DNA of 51,390 nucleotides. Source: VGBV01 sp963813725 (lineage in GTDB: Bacteria; Actinomycetota; Thermoleophilia; Solirubrobacterales; 70-9). The DNA is taken from contig CAWFAI010000002.1 of NCBI GenBank assembly GCA_963813725.1, positions 1-51,390 of the forward strand, read 5' to 3'. Position 1 is the stretch's first letter. Each line of letters starts with the position of its first letter. Positions 32,523 through 40,977 of the stretch are shown in pieces. The position numbers were made by a program, and so were the translations under genes. The notes under the pieces are model-generated. The model saw nothing but the letters and a program-made list of their open reading frames with translations, was not told the origin of the DNA and did not search any database.

Positions 32523-33455
32523 TTACTTGCTTTTCGGCCGTTTCTTGGCGCCGCCGCCCTTGCCGGGCACCGGGCCGTAACGGTTGTAGCCGCGCAGCAG
32601 CCGGCGGGTGACGCCGCTGATCGTGGTGGCGCCGTAGCCGAGGCTGGGGTCGCCCTCGGTCAGCACGGCGATCGCGAGCCGGCGGTCGCCCTTGCGCAGC
32701 AGCGCCGACTGGTTCACGCGCCAGCCGCCGCCCGCCGGGGTCCAGCCGCCCTTGAAGTGCACGCGCCAGCCCTTGGGATCGGCCCGGGGGACGCCCCAGC
32801 GCTGGCCGGGGACGATGCGGCGCAGCAGGCCGAGGGCGTAGGAGCGGTGCCGCTCGGGGACGAGCCCGCGGATGCGGAAGAAGAAACGGGCCTGGTCGCG
32901 GGCGGTGATCTGGCTGCCGCCCCAGATCGAGTTGGGGATGAAGCGCTTCATCCCGGCCCGCTTCGCCAACCGGCGCAGGCCGCGATTGCCGACGTCGTCG
33001 TGGATCCGCGTCGCGGCCACGTTGTCGGAGCGGCGGATCATCGGGCCGAGCGTCGCCCTCTCGGACCCGTGCAGGCGGCGGGTGCGGACGCCGCCCTTGC
33101 GCAGGTAGGCGAGCAGCAGCATCGCCTTGACCACGCTCGCCGAGGAGTAGCGCCGGCCGCGGTGGAAGCCGTGGATGCGGCCGCGCTCGTCCACGATCGC
33201 GAAGGCGACCGATCCGATGCGGCGGCGGGCGAAGTGGACCGCGGACTTCATCCGGCGCCGCCAGGGATAGTCCGAGACCCGGCGCTTGCCGGCCGCCACC
33301 CCCGCGGGTTGGGTGCGATCTCCATGGCCCCGTTCGGGGCCGGCTGCGGGCCCGCCGGAGCCCGATGCCGCCGCCGGCCCCGGTGCGGCGGCGAGGGCGA
33401 GGACAGCGGCTACGAGGACGATCGGCCGGGTGGCTCGGAGGAGGAGGGGGCTCAT
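32523..33455 (-). CDS. Secreted class A beta-lactamase-like serine hydrolase
   Basis: 310 residues with a signal peptide (LLRATRPIVLVAAVLALAAA, then AASGSGG). The three catalytic motifs of the beta-lactamase/D-Ala-D-Ala peptidase fold are present: SVVK (Ser107, Lys110), SDN (143-145) and KGG in HFKGGWTP near residue 234. The Arg-rich surface suggests contact with wall polymers. I see no clear glutamate corresponding to beta-lactamase Glu166, so a peptidoglycan-modifying role is as likely as antibiotic hydrolysis. Confidence 0.85.
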   Translation of the reverse strand: MSPLLLRATRPIVLVAAVLALAAAPGPAAASGSGGPAAGPERGHGDRTQPAGVAAGKRRVSDYPWRRRMKSAVHFARRRIGSVAFAIVDERGRIHGFHRGRRYSSASVVKAMLLLAYLRKGGVRTRRLHGSERATLGPMIRRSDNVAATRIHDDVGNRGLRRLAKRAGMKRFIPNSIWGGSQITARDQARFFFRIRGLVPERHRSYALGLLRRIVPGQRWGVPRADPKGWRVHFKGGWTPAGGGWRVNQSALLRKGDRRLAIAVLTEGDPSLGYGATTISGVTRRLLRGYNRYGPVPGKGGGAKKRPKSK

Positions 33456-33677
33456 CGGGCCGCGATCCTCCCGCGATTCGGAGCCCGGCGCAACCCTCGA
33501 GACCCGCTTCTGGGGCCCCGACCGCTTCCAGCGCGCCGTGCGCCTGGGAATCCGCCGCGGCGCGGTCCGCCGCGAGGGCTCGAAGCTCGCCGCGGACTAG
33601 GCGATCCTGGAGCAGGTCCGCAGGGCAGCGCGACCCCGGCTGGCGAAGCCGCCGGGCCTACAATCAGGCGCGATCGC

Positions 33678-33750
33678 GCCGGCGTAGCTCAGTTGGTAGA
33701 GCACTTCATTCGTAATGAAGGGGTCAGCGGTTCAAGTCCGCTCGCCGGCT
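33678..33750 (+). tRNA. tRNA-Thr (CGU anticodon)
   Basis: A complete cloverleaf: acceptor GCCGGCG (33678-33684) with CGCCGGC (33743-33749), D arm GCTCAGTTGGTAGAGC, anticodon stem CTTCA/TGAAG with loop TTCGTAA and anticodon CGT (33711-33713), and T arm GCGGTTCAAGTCCGC. The discriminator base is T at 33750; CCA is not encoded. It reads ACG codons. Confidence 0.97.
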
Positions 33751-33761
33751 TCAACCGCCAG

Positions 33762-33804
33762 GGTTGGCGCCTTACTCACGCTATGCGTGCATAAAGCGCC
33801 AACC
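33762..33804. terminator. Long inverted repeat after tRNA-Thr (probable bidirectional terminator)
   Basis: GGTTGGCGC (33762-33770) pairs with GCGCCAACC (33796-33804). Within the loop TTA/TAA and CACGC/GCGTG (33777-33781, 33785-33789) continue the stem to a TAT tip. It lies between the tRNA and the convergent protease gene, where both transcripts should end. It is longer and more structured than an ordinary terminator, so an RNA element or recombination site is possible. Confidence 0.55.
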
Positions 33805-33832
33805 TCGCCGGTGACGGACCTGCGCTTTGTGA

Positions 33833-34693
33833 CTAGGGCGAAGTCTCCCCGGGCGTGAGCCCCGCCGCGCGGCGGATGAAGCCCAGCTCGGCCGAGACGC
33901 GCGCATAGATGCTGGGAGCCGAGCCGCAGGGAAGGGGCCCGGCGCTGACCACCCCGACCAGGCGCAGCCCTGCGCGCGTGCGGGCGATGAGCGGGCCGCC
34001 GCTGTCGCCCGAGCAGGAGGTGGTCGCCAGCGAGAAGCGGCTGCGCAGCCGCGAGGCGCGCACCCCCAGCACGCAGATCATGGAGCGCGAGTCAAAGCCC
34101 GACTTCAGGTAGTAGCGCTGGCAGGTGCGGTTGGAATAGACCAGCTCCCGCGTGCTCTTCAGCCGCTTGGCGAGGCGTAGGCCCCACGGGCTGCGCGCGC
34201 CCCACCCCGCCGAGTAGACCTGCTTCCCCGTGCGCGTGGCCGCGGCCGACTCGCGCGCGGTCGCCAGCTCGACCGCCGGAGCCGTGGTCGGACTGCGCAG
34301 CGTGATCACGGCGACGTCGCGGCGGTCGAGCCTGGGGCGGTAGTCGGGGTCGATGCGGACGCGCCGGACGCGATAGGACGGTCCGGCACGCGGGCCGGCG
34401 GACCAGGGCGAGCCCACGATCACCCGCATCCTGCGGGGCTTCGAGCGCCGCACGCAATGGGCGGCGGTCAGCACGCGGTCGGGCGCGATCAGCGAGCCCG
34501 TGCAGAAGTAGCCGAAGCCGCGCTCGCGCAGCGCCACCGCGAAGCCCCACGCATGCGGGTCCGCCTTGTGGCCGCCGACGATCGAGGCCTGCGCACCCGG
34601 CGAGCCGTCCGCCGCGGCGGGCCCGCCCGGCTGGGCCAGGGGCGCGGCCGCGGCGAGGCAGAGCCCGGTCGCGAGCGCCGCTAGAGCTCGCAC
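33833..34693 (-). CDS. Secreted trypsin-like (S1) serine protease
   Basis: 286 residues from GTG 34693, with a signal peptide (VRALAALATGLCLAAAAPLA). The mature enzyme starts at IVGGHKADPHAWGF. VLTAAHC gives the catalytic His, RRDVAVITL the Asp and SCSGDSGGPLIA the Ser, so the triad is intact. The residue at the position of trypsin Asp189 appears to be Thr, so specificity for Lys/Arg is not expected. Four further cysteines fit conserved disulphides. The start overlaps the stop of the preceding hypothetical gene by 13 bp, indicating co-expression. Confidence 0.9.
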   Translation of the reverse strand: MRALAALATGLCLAAAAPLAQPGGPAAADGSPGAQASIVGGHKADPHAWGFAVALRERGFGYFCTGSLIAPDRVLTAAHCVRRSKPRRMRVIVGSPWSAGPRAGPSYRVRRVRIDPDYRPRLDRRDVAVITLRSPTTAPAVELATARESAAATRTGKQVYSAGWGARSPWGLRLAKRLKSTRELVYSNRTCQRYYLKSGFDSRSMICVLGVRASRLRSRFSLATTSCSGDSGGPLIARTRAGLRLVGVVSAGPLPCGSAPSIYARVSAELGFIRRAAGLTPGETSP

Positions 34694-35568
34694 AGGGCGC
34701 GGTAGCGCTCGCGAAGGAAGTCGAGCGCGTGGCGCCGGGCGTCGGCCGCCTCCAGCAGCTCGGCGTAGGGGAGCTCGGCGCCATTGAAGCCGCTGGCGTT
34801 CCAGAGCGGCCCCGAGACCTCCGCGCTCCAGGGCCCGATGTAGATGTAGGGCTCGTCGTGCTCCTCGTCTCCCGGCGAGGCGCCGACGTTGGCCCGCTGT
34901 CCCGCCGCCTCGTCCCCGAGCTCGAACGCGAGGTCGAAGTGCTCCGGCCACAGCTGCACCGCCGACGGATCGCCGTCGGACTCCTCGGCGCGCAGCTCCT
35001 CCAGCACCGAGCAGGAGAAGCCGTAGAAATCACCCAGCACCCGCGCGGCACCGGGGTCCACCTCGAGCCCCTCGAGCGCCCCTGCGGCGGGCTCCCGTTC
35101 CTCGCCCTCGCCGCGCTGGCGCACCAGCTCGGGGCCCTCCACCCGAACCTGGCAATCCTGGCCGCCGTCCCGGAAGAAGGGGGTGCCGAAGCCGCCTCGC
35201 GTGAAGCGCAGCGCGATCTCGTTCTCGGGCTTCCGCTCCGGCGCCACGACCTCCTCGGCAAGCCGGTGCAGGGCCTTGCGCGTGTCGGCGAATCCCCCGG
35301 GCAGCGGTTCCAGCCGCTTCCAGGCGCCCAGCCAGCGCTCGGCACACCAATCAGCGATCTCGGGACGATCGCGCGCGACCTCGTCCCATGTGAGGTCGCC
35401 GTGGTCGCTGACAGGGGAGACCAGCTTGCGGCCCTCGGGCACCTCGCCCGGCGCGACGGGATCGTCCGCGAAGGGCTCGACGTCGACAGCCGGCGGCGAG
35501 GGCTCCAGCACCCTCGCCTCGAAGTCGCCGCCCAGGATGTCCTCGGCCTCGGCTCTGGGGTTGCCCAT
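34681..35568 (-). CDS. Conserved-looking hypothetical protein
   Basis: 295 residues from ATG 35568 (MGNPRAEAEDILGG); an upstream start at 35670 would run through the divergent promoter. It is soluble and acidic, with the motifs GGFADTRKALHRLAEEV, LRFTRGGFGTPFFRDGG, FYGFSCSVLEELRAE and EPYIYIGPW. The order (helical N-terminal half, then a beta-rich region with many aromatic residues) does not match any family I can name. It overlaps the secreted protease gene and may be co-transcribed with it. Its start codon shares CATG with the start of the divergent MFS gene. Confidence 0.75.
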   Translation of the reverse strand: MGNPRAEAEDILGGDFEARVLEPSPPAVDVEPFADDPVAPGEVPEGRKLVSPVSDHGDLTWDEVARDRPEIADWCAERWLGAWKRLEPLPGGFADTRKALHRLAEEVVAPERKPENEIALRFTRGGFGTPFFRDGGQDCQVRVEGPELVRQRGEGEEREPAAGALEGLEVDPGAARVLGDFYGFSCSVLEELRAEESDGDPSAVQLWPEHFDLAFELGDEAAGQRANVGASPGDEEHDEPYIYIGPWSAEVSGPLWNASGFNGAELPYAELLEAADARRHALDFLRERYRALCEL

Positions 35569-36766
35569 GGCGGGCCGTAGGGTAGAGCGCCCGTGGACGA
35601 GCACCGGATCCAGCGGACGGGTCTTCCTCACCGTCACGTTGCTGATCGCCGGGGACTCGGCGCTGTTCACGCTGGTGATCCCGGCGCTGCCGATCTTCGC
35701 CGACCGCTACGACCTCTCGGACGCTGCCGTGGTGCTGATCTTCGGCATCTTCCCCCTGACCCAGTTGCTGACCACGATCCGGCTGACGGGAGTCCTGGAC
35801 CGGATCGGCCGCCGCCGGACGATGGTCGCCGGCGCCTCGGCGCTGCTGGTCAGCACCGCCGGCTTCGCCTTCGCCGAGAGCGTCCCGCTGCTGGTGCTGA
35901 CGCGCGCGGTGCAGGGCTCGGCCGCCGCCCTGGTCTGGACCGCCGGCCTGGCCGCGATCTCGGACGTCTACCCGCAGAGCGAGCTGGGGTTCAGGATGGG
36001 GCTGGCCGAGACCGTGGGCGGGGGGATCGGGCTGATCGGCCCCGTCGCGGGCGGGGCGCTGATCGAGCTCGTCGGCACCGACGAGGCGTTCGCGATCGCG
36101 ATCGTGATCCCGCTGGCCCTGCTGGCGCTGACCCTGCGGGTCCCCGAGACCGCGCGGCCGAGCGGCCCCGCCCCGCGGCTGGGCCTCGCGTTCAGGCGGA
36201 TCGCGTCCCAGCCCGAGGCCAAGGCGGGAATAGTCGCCCTGGTGGCGTTCGCCGGAATGCTCGCCGTCGTCGACTCGCTGTTGCCGCTGGACCTGGACGA
36301 GCGCCTGGACGCGTCGACCGCGACGATCGGGATCGTCTTCGGGATCGGATTCGCGGGGCTGGTGCTCGTGGCGCCGCTGGCCGGAGCCTGGTCGGACCGC
36401 CACGGCCGCCGCCCGGCGCTGATCGCCGGCGCGCTGATCAGCGCCGCGGCGCTGCCGTTCATCGCCATCGGCCCCGTCTGGGTCGTGGCGGTCGGCTTCT
36501 TCGTGCTCGGCTGCGGGCTGGCGACTCTGGCGGCGCCCAGCTCCCCGCTGATCGTGCTCGCCGCCGACCGCTCCGGAATGGAGGGGATGTACGGCGTCAG
36601 CTCGGGAATCATCAACATCGTGTTCGCCTCGGGCTATGCGCTCGGCCCGATGCTGGGAGCGGCCTCGGCCCTGGCCTTGCCGCTGGTCGTCGTCTCGGTC
36701 GTCGCCGCCGTGCTGGTCCTGGGCGCGGCGCTCGCCGCCTATCGCTTGCTACCTGAAGGGGAATGA
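35567..36766 (+). CDS. Major facilitator superfamily transporter
   Basis: 399 residues with twelve predicted spans. DRIGRRRTMVAGASALL is the conserved loop 2-3 motif (motif A), repeated in the second half as DRHGRRPALIAGALI. The pattern resembles drug-proton antiporters of the DHA1 type; the substrate is unknown. ATG 35567 is the only good in-frame start near the first span. Confidence 0.9.
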   Translation: MAGRRVERPWTSTGSSGRVFLTVTLLIAGDSALFTLVIPALPIFADRYDLSDAAVVLIFGIFPLTQLLTTIRLTGVLDRIGRRRTMVAGASALLVSTAGFAFAESVPLLVLTRAVQGSAAALVWTAGLAAISDVYPQSELGFRMGLAETVGGGIGLIGPVAGGALIELVGTDEAFAIAIVIPLALLALTLRVPETARPSGPAPRLGLAFRRIASQPEAKAGIVALVAFAGMLAVVDSLLPLDLDERLDASTATIGIVFGIGFAGLVLVAPLAGAWSDRHGRRPALIAGALISAAALPFIAIGPVWVVAVGFFVLGCGLATLAAPSSPLIVLAADRSGMEGMYGVSSGIINIVFASGYALGPMLGAASALALPLVVVSVVAAVLVLGAALAAYRLLPEGE

Positions 36767-36767
36767 C

Positions 36768-36790
36768 CGGGCGGGCGGCCCGCCCGCCCG
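36768..36790. terminator. Bidirectional G+C hairpin between convergent genes
   Basis: CGGGCGGGC (36768-36776) and GCCCGCCCG (36782-36790) form a perfect 9-bp stem with a GGCCC loop, 1 bp after the MFS stop and 6 bp before the end of the convergent gene. No T-tract. Confidence 0.6.
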
Positions 36791-36796
36791 CTGCCG

Positions 36797-39295
36797 CTAG
36801 CGGCTCGGGGTCAGGTCGGCCGCCTCGGTGCCGGCTTCCTTCGAGACCTGCAGGGCCCCCGGTGCGCCGAGGTAGTAGTGGTCCATGTATCGGTAGCAGG
36901 CGTCCTGGATCGCGCTGATCTCGATCTCAGAGAGTCGCGTGGCCGCGACGTTGCCGAGCGCGGCGGGGGCATCGACTCCCAGGATCCGCTGCAGCCGCGA
37001 TGGCTCCTGGGCGGTGACCGTGATCTCCACCGGGCCGCCGTCGGAGGTGACGGTCCCCACCGGCCAGTAGGGCCCCTCGTCGGGGCGGTAGGGGATGGCC
37101 CCCTCGATTCCGGGCGGCATCTCGAAGACCTCGTCGCCCACGCGCACCTCGAGCGGCACCACCTCGCTGGCGTACTGGAAGGAGAGGTCCCACGAGCCCT
37201 CCGGCAGGGTGATCGTCTGCGTCGCCGACTCGCCGGGGGCGATCTCGGCCGAGGCGCTCTCCTCCGCGCCGGGCTCGACGTCCAGCGGCTCGCCCTCGAC
37301 CACCCAGTTGAGGCGCTTCGCGATCACCGGCCGCGGCCAGGTGGCGGCCGGGCCCTGGCGCTCCAGGATCCGCTTGAACTTCTCCTGCTTGCAGCGGAAC
37401 ACGCGGCCAGGGCGGGCCTCCTCGGCCAGCACCCCCACGAACGGGGTGGGACCGGTCCGCTTCCAGAGCACGTAGGAGTCGGTGCGGTCCACCTCCTGCC
37501 AGTTGGGCGGGGCGCCGCTCTGGTAGTCGGCGTCGGAGGTGACGGCGTAGGCGAACAGGTCCATGTCGCGCGCGTAGACCGAGTCGAAGTCGACCGGGAG
37601 GCGCTGGTTCTTGCCCTGGCGGCCGGGGAACTTGTCCTCGGCGTTCTTGGCCGGGCTTCGCACCTCGGCGCCGCGCAGGTAGTAGTCGAAGTAGCGGTCG
37701 CTGGTCAGGTCCAGCACCGGCTCGCCGGCGGTCTGGGCGCGGAAGGCCTCGAGCTCGTCGAAGCGGTCGCTGGGTGCGATCACCGAGTCGCGCAGCGCGA
37801 GGAAGCTCGAGTAGGCGGCCAGGGCGACGAAGGGGATGGCGATCACCGCCCGCCAGCCGATGCCGCGGGCGGCGCTGCCGGGCGGCCCGGGCTCGGGCTC
37901 TATCTCGGCCGGCCCGCCGCCGTGGCGCCGATGGACGCTCGGCAGCAGCAGCGCGCTGATGATGAACAGCATGGTCAGCGCGGCGGGGACCTGCAGGGCC
38001 TTGGCCTCGACGTAGAGCCCGGCGCTGAGGATGGACCACAGGTAGACGACGGCGGCCGTCGCGATCGCGGCCGGCAGCGCGATATCGCCGCGGCGCAGCC
38101 ACCACCAGGCGGCGAAGCCGAGGGCGATCAGCCCGACCGCCGCGAACAGCTGCCAGGCGTCCAGGCCCAGCTCCCCGTAGCCGAACAGCCACTCGCCGCT
38201 GGGCCACACCCCGAACGCCTCGGGCAGCGGGACCGGGTAGCGCAGCTTCGAGTCGGTGTCGGTGACGATGCTGACCGTGTCGGAGTTGATGAAGTCCTGG
38301 ATCCGGGGCAGCTCCGCGATCGCCAGCACCACCATCACGCCCAGGCCGACAAGCAGCAGCGGCGCCGACCTGCGGACCCCGGCGCGCACCTCGTCCATGC
38401 GCCCGTGCCGATAGGCCAGCACCAGCTCGCCGGCGGCCCACAGCCCCGCCGTGCCGGCGAGCCAGATCAGGGCGGGGTAGCTGTAGGCGGCGACCGCCGC
38501 CGCTCCCAGCGCGCCGAGTGCGGCGATCAGCGCCACGCGCCCCTGCTCGGCGCGCGGCAGCTCGCGCAGGATCAGGGCGAAGGCCACCAGGAACAGGCCC
38601 ACCAGCATCTCCTTGAAGCCACCGATGCCGAACGTCGAGGCGACCAGATAGGGCAGCGCGACCAACGCCGCCGCCAGGGTCCGCCGCACGGGCGGCAGCT
38701 CGGCCAGCAGGTTGAGCGAGGTCAGCGCGGTGATCACGGGGATCGCGAGCAGCAGGCCGAGGAAGCCGTAGAGCGGCTCGGTGCCCAGCGCCTGGCCCAG
38801 GGTCGCGACCAGGCCGTGCGGCCCCACCGGATAGCCGTTGGCGATCCCGGACGGGATCGGCCCCGTCGGGCTCTGCAGCCAGTCGGCGAAGATCAGGTGC
38901 GCGGCCATGTCGTTGTTGACGCCGATGCCCGGAACGCCGATGTGCCCGGAGGAGATGAAGGGGATCGAGGCGGCCAGCAGGGTCAGCGCGATCACCGGGG
39001 CGGCGATCAGGAAGGACTCGCGGTCGGCGAAGCTGAGGCGCAGGTAGGCGATCGAGCCCACCACCAGCACCGCGCACGCGATCAGCGCCAGCTCGGCGCG
39101 CTCGGGGATCGCGCCGGTGTTCTCGGCGCCGAAGTGGATCCGCGTCAGGACCGAGCAGACGATCAGCAGGATCGCCAGGCCCACGGGGGTCTCGAGCCAG
39201 TGCGTCTGCCGGCGGCCGAGCAGCGCGAAGAACGCCCGGCCGACGTAGAGCGAGGCGAGGACGATCAGCAGCGCGGAGCCGTAGGTCGCCAGCAT
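36797..39295 (-). CDS. Large GT-C-like polytopic membrane protein
   Basis: 832 residues. Residues 1-500 hold twelve or so membrane spans. The first large outer loop contains GVPGIGVNNDMAAHLIFADW, whose Asn-Asn-Asp lies where GT-C glycosyltransferases have their catalytic acidic residue. Residues of about 510-832 form a soluble domain with a beta-sandwich-like end (SWDLSFQYASEVVPLEVRVG). No signature for a specific GT-C family was recognised. Its position at the edge of a polysaccharide cluster supports a role as a lipid-linked sugar transferase, which is inference. Confidence 0.75.
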   Translation of the reverse strand: MLATYGSALLIVLASLYVGRAFFALLGRRQTHWLETPVGLAILLIVCSVLTRIHFGAENTGAIPERAELALIACAVLVVGSIAYLRLSFADRESFLIAAPVIALTLLAASIPFISSGHIGVPGIGVNNDMAAHLIFADWLQSPTGPIPSGIANGYPVGPHGLVATLGQALGTEPLYGFLGLLLAIPVITALTSLNLLAELPPVRRTLAAALVALPYLVASTFGIGGFKEMLVGLFLVAFALILRELPRAEQGRVALIAALGALGAAAVAAYSYPALIWLAGTAGLWAAGELVLAYRHGRMDEVRAGVRRSAPLLLVGLGVMVVLAIAELPRIQDFINSDTVSIVTDTDSKLRYPVPLPEAFGVWPSGEWLFGYGELGLDAWQLFAAVGLIALGFAAWWWLRRGDIALPAAIATAAVVYLWSILSAGLYVEAKALQVPAALTMLFIISALLLPSVHRRHGGGPAEIEPEPGPPGSAARGIGWRAVIAIPFVALAAYSSFLALRDSVIAPSDRFDELEAFRAQTAGEPVLDLTSDRYFDYYLRGAEVRSPAKNAEDKFPGRQGKNQRLPVDFDSVYARDMDLFAYAVTSDADYQSGAPPNWQEVDRTDSYVLWKRTGPTPFVGVLAEEARPGRVFRCKQEKFKRILERQGPAATWPRPVIAKRLNWVVEGEPLDVEPGAEESASAEIAPGESATQTITLPEGSWDLSFQYASEVVPLEVRVGDEVFEMPPGIEGAIPYRPDEGPYWPVGTVTSDGGPVEITVTAQEPSRLQRILGVDAPAALGNVAATRLSEIEISAIQDACYRYMDHYYLGAPGALQVSKEAGTEAADLTPSR

Positions 39296-39322
39296 TGCGC
39301 GGGCAGGATAGGCGGGTTGGAC

Positions 39323-39814
39323 CTAGGCGTCGCCGCGCTCGGCGACGATCTCCTCGCGCTCGGCCAGGCGGTTGCGCCTGCGGACCTCGGCCTCGCGCTG
39401 GCGGCGCTCCTGCACGGGCCCGTCCACGGCCACCGGTGGGACCGGCGAGGGCTTTCCCTGCTCGTCCACCGCGACCATCGTCAGGTAGGCCGTGCTGGTG
39501 TGGCGGACCTGGCCCGTGACCGCGTTCTCGGCCTCGACCCGCACGCCGACCTCCATCGAGGTATTCCAGGCGGCGTTGACGCTCGCGCGGCAGCGCAGCA
39601 GCTCCCCCACGTGGACGGGCTCGGTGAAGGTCATCCGGTCCATGCCTGCGGTGACGACGCGCCCCTGGCAGTGCCGGATGGCGGCGATCCCGGCCGCCTC
39701 GTCGCACATGCGCATCACGGTGCCGCCGTGCACGAACCCGGCGGAGTTCGCGTCCTGGATGCTCATCCAGCGGATCAGCTCGGAGCGCGAAGCCGAGGCG
39801 GGGCGCGGGTCCAC
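39323..39814 (-). CDS. Acyl-CoA thioesterase (hotdog fold)
   Basis: 163 residues. NSAGFVHGGTVMRMCDEAAG is the hotdog active-site helix of the YciA/BACH group, followed by TAGMDRMTFTEPVHVGELLR and NTSMEVGVRVEAEN. It hydrolyses acyl-CoA to free acid and CoA. The last 30 residues are a charged Arg/Glu helix. It starts 25 bp from the divergent aminotransferase gene but has no evident link to polysaccharide synthesis. Confidence 0.92.
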   Translation of the reverse strand: MDPRPASASRSELIRWMSIQDANSAGFVHGGTVMRMCDEAAGIAAIRHCQGRVVTAGMDRMTFTEPVHVGELLRCRASVNAAWNTSMEVGVRVEAENAVTGQVRHTSTAYLTMVAVDEQGKPSPVPPVAVDGPVQERRQREAEVRRRNRLAEREEIVAERGDA

Positions 39815-39839
39815 GGCGGCGAGGCTACCCTGCGGCGCC

Positions 39840-40946
39840 GTGGACGTGCCCCTGTTCGCAAGCCGAGCCTCGCTCGAGCCCCTGCTCGACGAGATCGCGG
39901 CGCGGCAGCGCGCGGTGCTCGAATCCGGCCGCTACATCCTGGGCCCCGAGGTCGAGGCCTTCGAGTCCGAGTTCGCGGCCTGGACCGGCGCCCGGCACTG
40001 CGTCGGCGTCGCCAACGGAACCGACGCGCTCGCGATCGGCCTGCGCGCCCTCGGGGTCGGTCCCGGCGACGAGGTGGTCGTCCCCTCCCTGAGCTTCTTC
40101 GCGACCGTCGAGCCCGTGGTCACGATCGGTGCCACGCCGGTCTTCTGCGACGTGGACCCCCGGACCTGGGTGATGACCGCCGCCACCGCCGAGCCGGCGA
40201 TCAGCGACCGCACCAAGGCGCTGCTGCCGGTTCACATCTTCGGCAACCCCGCACCGATCGGCGAGCTGATGGAGCTGGCCGCGCCCAAGGGGATCAAGGT
40301 CCTCGAGGACGCGGCGCAGGCCCACGGCGCCGGCCTCGATGGGCGCAGGGCGGGCGCGCTGGGCGACGCCGCGACCTTCAGCTTCTTCCCCTCCAAGAAC
40401 CTGGGCGGTTTCGGCGACGGCGGCGCCGTCGTCACCTCCGACCCCGAGGTCGAGGCGCGGGCGCGCCGCTTGCGCTTTCACGGCTCCGAGGACAAGAGGA
40501 CCCACACCGAGGCCGGCTACAACTCCCGCCTCGACGAGATCCAGGCGGCCGGGCTGCGCGTGCTGCTGCCGCAGATGGACGGCTGGACCGCCGCGCGCCG
40601 CCAGGCGGCCCGGGCCTATGCCGACGCCGGCCTGGGCGACCACGTCGCGATCCAGGCCGAGACCGACGGCGGGGAGTCCTGCTGGCACCTGTTCGTCGTC
40701 CGCTCCCCGCAGCGGGATCGCCTGGGCTCCTCGCTGCGCGACGCCGGCATCGGCGCCCGCGCCTACTACGAGGTGCCGCTGTACGCGCAGCCGGCGGTGA
40801 GCCGCTGGGCCCCGGCCGAGCCGCTGCCGAACACCGAGGCCGTCTGCGCCGAGATCCTGGCGCTGCCGATGGGCACGGCGCTCGACCCGAAGGCGCCCGC
40901 AGCGGTCACCGAGGCCGTGCGCGAAGCACTCGGAATCGGGGCGTAG
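39840..40946 (+). CDS. wbpE: DegT/DnrJ/EryC1-type sugar aminotransferase (WbpE-like)
   Basis: 368 residues from GTG 39840. SGRYILGPEVEAFESEFAAW, GVANGTDALAIGLRALGVGP, EDAAQAHGAGLDGRRAG and FFPSKNLGGFGDGGAV (the PLP-binding Lys) are the family landmarks. With the neighbouring WbpA, B, D and I relatives it should transfer an amino group to C3 of the 3-keto-GlcNAcA nucleotide. It is transcribed opposite to the other pathway genes and converges on wbpD. The WbpE assignment rests on this context. Confidence 0.85.
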   Translation: MDVPLFASRASLEPLLDEIAARQRAVLESGRYILGPEVEAFESEFAAWTGARHCVGVANGTDALAIGLRALGVGPGDEVVVPSLSFFATVEPVVTIGATPVFCDVDPRTWVMTAATAEPAISDRTKALLPVHIFGNPAPIGELMELAAPKGIKVLEDAAQAHGAGLDGRRAGALGDAATFSFFPSKNLGGFGDGGAVVTSDPEVEARARRLRFHGSEDKRTHTEAGYNSRLDEIQAAGLRVLLPQMDGWTAARRQAARAYADAGLGDHVAIQAETDGGESCWHLFVVRSPQRDRLGSSLRDAGIGARAYYEVPLYAQPAVSRWAPAEPLPNTEAVCAEILALPMGTALDPKAPAAVTEAVREALGIGA

Positions 40947-40977
40947 CTCTCAATTTCGTCCCTGTGCCAGGCGCCCT

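Noticed and set aside
33286..33600. Plus-strand frame ending FQRAVRLGIRRGAVRREGSK
   Set aside because: The end looks protein-like, but most of the frame is antisense to the hydrolase signal-peptide region and there is no plausible start outside it; at best it is a gene remnant.
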